A DNA stretch of 15,280 bases, taken from the NCBI GenBank assembly GCA_003641415.1, contig QNAG01000037.1, forward strand, positions 1 to 15,280, in the 5' to 3' direction. The position numbers and the translations under genes are program-made. Below, in pieces: positions 12,929-15,280 of the stretch; positions within the stretch are counted from its first letter, which is position 1, and the number at the start of each line of letters is the position of its first letter. The notes beneath the pieces were generated by a model, which saw only the letters and a list, made by a program, of their open reading frames with translations, was not told where the DNA came from and searched no databases. This stretch comes from Candidatus Zixiibacteriota bacterium (GTDB taxonomy: Bacteria; Zixibacteria; MSB-5A5; GN15; FEB-12).

Positions 12929-15280
12929 ATGACTCTTTTTTCTGAATTTACTTTTTCCAATTGTTGTTATCTGCGATTGATCGTACCTGTAGCTGCAATT
13001 CTCGTGCTCTTATTGGGTACAAACGGAGTTGTTCTGGGGCAGGACTATGAGCGGAAATGGGATAATTTCGAGTCACAACAAGACCTCGGCCCAGCATCCA
13101 CCAAGAGCAAAACTTCTATGGCGGCGTTTGGCAATGATGTATTTCCCTTAGCTTGTGGCGAACGTCCCTCAACCGACCAATCCAATTACGATGTCCTGAT
13201 GTATGACATCTTTCTAAAAATAACCAAATCAGATCCTGGCTTTATCGCAGGGCGTGTAACCTGTTTGGCTAAGATTGTTGAAGCCAACACTGAAACCATA
13301 GAAATAGATCTGGCTGAGAACATGACAGTGGATTCGGTCTATTCACCTGAGGGCAGGTTAGATTCCGAACGTGATGGTGAGGTCATTGTCGTGACCCTGG
13401 ATGGTAAACACAATGAGGGTGACACTATTTCTGTCACGACATTTTATCGAGGCAGACCCATATTCTGCGGTCTGCAAGGTTATGATGCTGACATTGATAA
13501 ATTTCGCACTATCAACCATCTGTGTATTAGCACCCTGTCAGAACCTTCGAGTGCCCGCACCTGGTGGCCATGCAAAGATCGTATGGATGACAAAGCAGAT
13601 TCTTTCAAAATCGCTGTACAAGTCCACGCTCCATTAGATCAAAACTTTATCTGTGTTACCAACGGTCACCATGATTCGACAACTACTCTCGGTGAAACAG
13701 CAAGGACTTTTTACTACACCGAGTCTCATCCCATGTCAACTTATCTGTTCTCACTTGCGATTTCTGACTACGGCTATAAGTGGGAAGACACCTGGACATA
13801 CAAAGACAATGACGGTCAGAAAATTATGCCGTTATACTACTACACGTTTGAAAAGAACAGCGATCTGATTCAAACTTGGGGGGCAGTTCCAGATATTCTT
13901 GATCTCTTTTCAGATTGGTTCGGTATTTATCCGTTTGCCGACGAGAAATATGGTCATGTCAACTTTCAGGCCGGCTATGCTATGGAACACCAGACTATTA
14001 GTTCATTCCCATGGGCAGAATCACTCAAACATGACACAATAATAGTAGCCCATGAATTAGCTCATCAGTGGTGGGGGAACATGATTACCTGCGAATCATG
14101 GCACCACTGCTGGCTTAATGAAGGTTGGGCAAGATACTCCGAAGCCCTTTTCAGAGAGTCTACTGGTGGACATAGGGGTTATCATGCTTACATGAATGCA
14201 ATTAAGTGCACTCTCAGTGTCGGACGTGTTTATGTCGATGACACAACTGACATAAATGCTATCTTTGATGAGGAACTCGTTTATAACAAAGGTGCCTGGG
14301 TTTTACACATGTTGCGCCATAAGTTGGGAGACAGTCTTTTCAAAGCTGGCATCAGGGGGTATTACCATTCCGATTGTCAGTATAGTTCAGCCACTACTGA
14401 GGATATGCGCGATGCTTTCGAAGATTCTACCGATATTGATCTCCATCCGTTTTTCGATCAGTGGATCTACGGTGAAGGCTACCCAATTTATCACTGGTCT
14501 TATTTGCCAGGACCTGCCAATCTCACAAGCGGGTCAACCGAACGGTTGATATATTTTCGCGTGGAGCAGGTTCAAACAGCAACATCTCAAGTGTTTGAGA
14601 TGCCGGTTGATTTAAAGTTTAAATATGCAGATGGTGAAAGTAAAATCGTGCGGGTAGAAATTGACAGTCTGTTGAACCGGTTTGCAGTGAGAGTGGATAA
14701 AGAGTGTGATACTGTTCTTTTTGACCCAGATAAATGGGTATTGTGCGAGGAAAGGCATGTTGACTGGAGAGGTATTATTATCCCTGACGACCCGTCTGTT
14801 GCTCTTCATAATGGAACATTAGATTCTCTTTACAATGACACTATCTATACCAGTAGTGAGATTGGTAAATGCAAATTTGAAATAAAAGATGTGGATTCCT
14901 TCCCCCCAGGCTACAAACTTAATCCCGATAGTGGAATTATCTCCGGGACATGTAAGGAGACTGGAACCTGGGTTTTTACAGTTGTTGCTACATTAAATGA
15001 TGATATAACTCTTACAGATACTGCTACCCTTTCCATTGTTGTTGACACTGTTATAAAATCGCGGATAGAGAGTTATACTCTTCATCCTAATTATCCGAAT
15101 CCGTTCAATGCTGGTACGCTCATTAAGTTTGATTTGCCGAAACAAGCTCATGTTTCCATTGATATTTTCAACATCCTCGGGCAAAAAGTGCGAACTCTTG
15201 TAAACAGACATTTCGAAGGACCCTCTTCTCAAGAGATCATTTGGAATGGATACAACAATGCCGGTCGAGCGGTCTCATCA
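12929..15280 (+). CDS. Secreted M1-family aminopeptidase with C-terminal sorting domain (partial, runs off window)
   Basis: Open for 784 codons from ATG 12929 to the window end with no stop. An N-terminal signal sequence (hydrophobic core about residues 16-37, ending VVLGQ) leads into the M1 beta-sheet domain. The gluzincin site follows: the GxMEN-type loop is YAMEH (350-354); HELAH has zinc ligands H375 and H379 and catalytic E376; the third ligand E398 in NEG comes 19 residues after H379; and the catalytic tyrosine is Y452 in VYNKGAW. After the catalytic region there is an immunoglobulin-like domain (about 615-705, He_PIG-type, LNPDSGIISGT). Last comes a FlgD-like/Por sorting domain beginning at YPNPFN (722-727) with NILGQKVRTL. 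The family removes N-terminal residues from peptides. Here the role is probably extracellular peptide breakdown for nutrition, with export by a type IX-like system inferred from the tail. Confidence 0.92.
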   Translation, partial: MTLFSEFTFSNCCYLRLIVPVAAILVLLLGTNGVVLGQDYERKWDNFESQQDLGPASTKSKTSMAAFGNDVFPLACGERPSTDQSNYDVLMYDIFLKITKSDPGFIAGRVTCLAKIVEANTETIEIDLAENMTVDSVYSPEGRLDSERDGEVIVVTLDGKHNEGDTISVTTFYRGRPIFCGLQGYDADIDKFRTINHLCISTLSEPSSARTWWPCKDRMDDKADSFKIAVQVHAPLDQNFICVTNGHHDSTTTLGETARTFYYTESHPMSTYLFSLAISDYGYKWEDTWTYKDNDGQKIMPLYYYTFEKNSDLIQTWGAVPDILDLFSDWFGIYPFADEKYGHVNFQAGYAMEHQTISSFPWAESLKHDTIIVAHELAHQWWGNMITCESWHHCWLNEGWARYSEALFRESTGGHRGYHAYMNAIKCTLSVGRVYVDDTTDINAIFDEELVYNKGAWVLHMLRHKLGDSLFKAGIRGYYHSDCQYSSATTEDMRDAFEDSTDIDLHPFFDQWIYGEGYPIYHWSYLPGPANLTSGSTERLIYFRVEQVQTATSQVFEMPVDLKFKYADGESKIVRVEIDSLLNRFAVRVDKECDTVLFDPDKWVLCEERHVDWRGIIIPDDPSVALHNGTLDSLYNDTIYTSSEIGKCKFEIKDVDSFPPGYKLNPDSGIISGTCKETGTWVFTVVATLNDDITLTDTATLSIVVDTVIKSRIESYTLHPNYPNPFNAGTLIKFDLPKQAHVSIDIFNILGQKVRTLVNRHFEGPSSQEIIWNGYNNAGRAVSS

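Overview
The window looks like ordinary chromosomal DNA, by eye moderately AT-rich, from a Gram-negative-type bacterium. Evidence for an outer membrane is direct: there are two outer-membrane beta-barrel proteins with signal peptides and a terminal aromatic residue. A secreted aminopeptidase carries a C-terminal domain of the FlgD-like/Por (type IX) sorting type, with a YPNPFN motif. That tail, together with a barrel carrying a helical periplasmic insert and an SDR-type threonine dehydrogenase, points to the FCB (Fibrobacteres-Chlorobi-Bacteroidetes) superphylum. A candidate lineage such as Zixibacteria or a relative is possible, but this is inference from protein style and not a proven placement.

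Layout. 1-475: a tRNA-His (minus strand) with an unusual acceptor end, then a tiny glycine-zipper membrane protein (minus). 656-1333: protein-L-isoaspartate methyltransferase (plus). 1334-1562: a convergent gap with a perfect hairpin and a degenerate palindromic repeat. 1563-4319: a two-gene minus-strand operon, a sodium:solute symporter followed after 6 nt by an alginate-export-type outer-membrane barrel. 4469-5360: an FmdB-type zinc ribbon and an OsmC-family peroxiredoxin-like protein (both minus). 5745-6023: a TM2-like membrane protein (plus) with its own intrinsic terminator. 6195-6472: two very small overlapping ORFs that could be a translationally coupled pair. 6734-8974: the threonine-degradation operon (SDR threonine dehydrogenase plus 2-amino-3-ketobutyrate CoA ligase). 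9077-10731: an outer-membrane barrel gene split into two frames. 10821-10861: a hairpin terminator that could serve both strands. 10860-11123 (minus): a possible decayed small gene. 11204-12502: enolase with a clear terminator. 12929 to the window end: a secreted M1 aminopeptidase running off the edge.

How the genes work together. The threonine pair converts threonine to glycine and acetyl-CoA. Enolase is core glycolysis/gluconeogenesis. The symporter/barrel pair would move one unidentified substrate across both membranes. Pcm and OsmC are protein-repair and peroxide/thiol stress functions. The M1 protein is probably exported and anchored or released by a type IX-like route.

I found no CRISPR array, phage, toxin-antitoxin or defence module, and no transposase. 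The best leads are: the frame break in the outer-membrane protein beside a G run; the tRNA-His with no encoded G-1 and with G1:U72/A73; the pair of overlapping micro-ORFs at 6195-6472; a 16-bp perfect palindrome abutting an extended -10 upstream of the FmdB gene; and the palindromic repeat near 1448. All of these were read by eye, with no database search.
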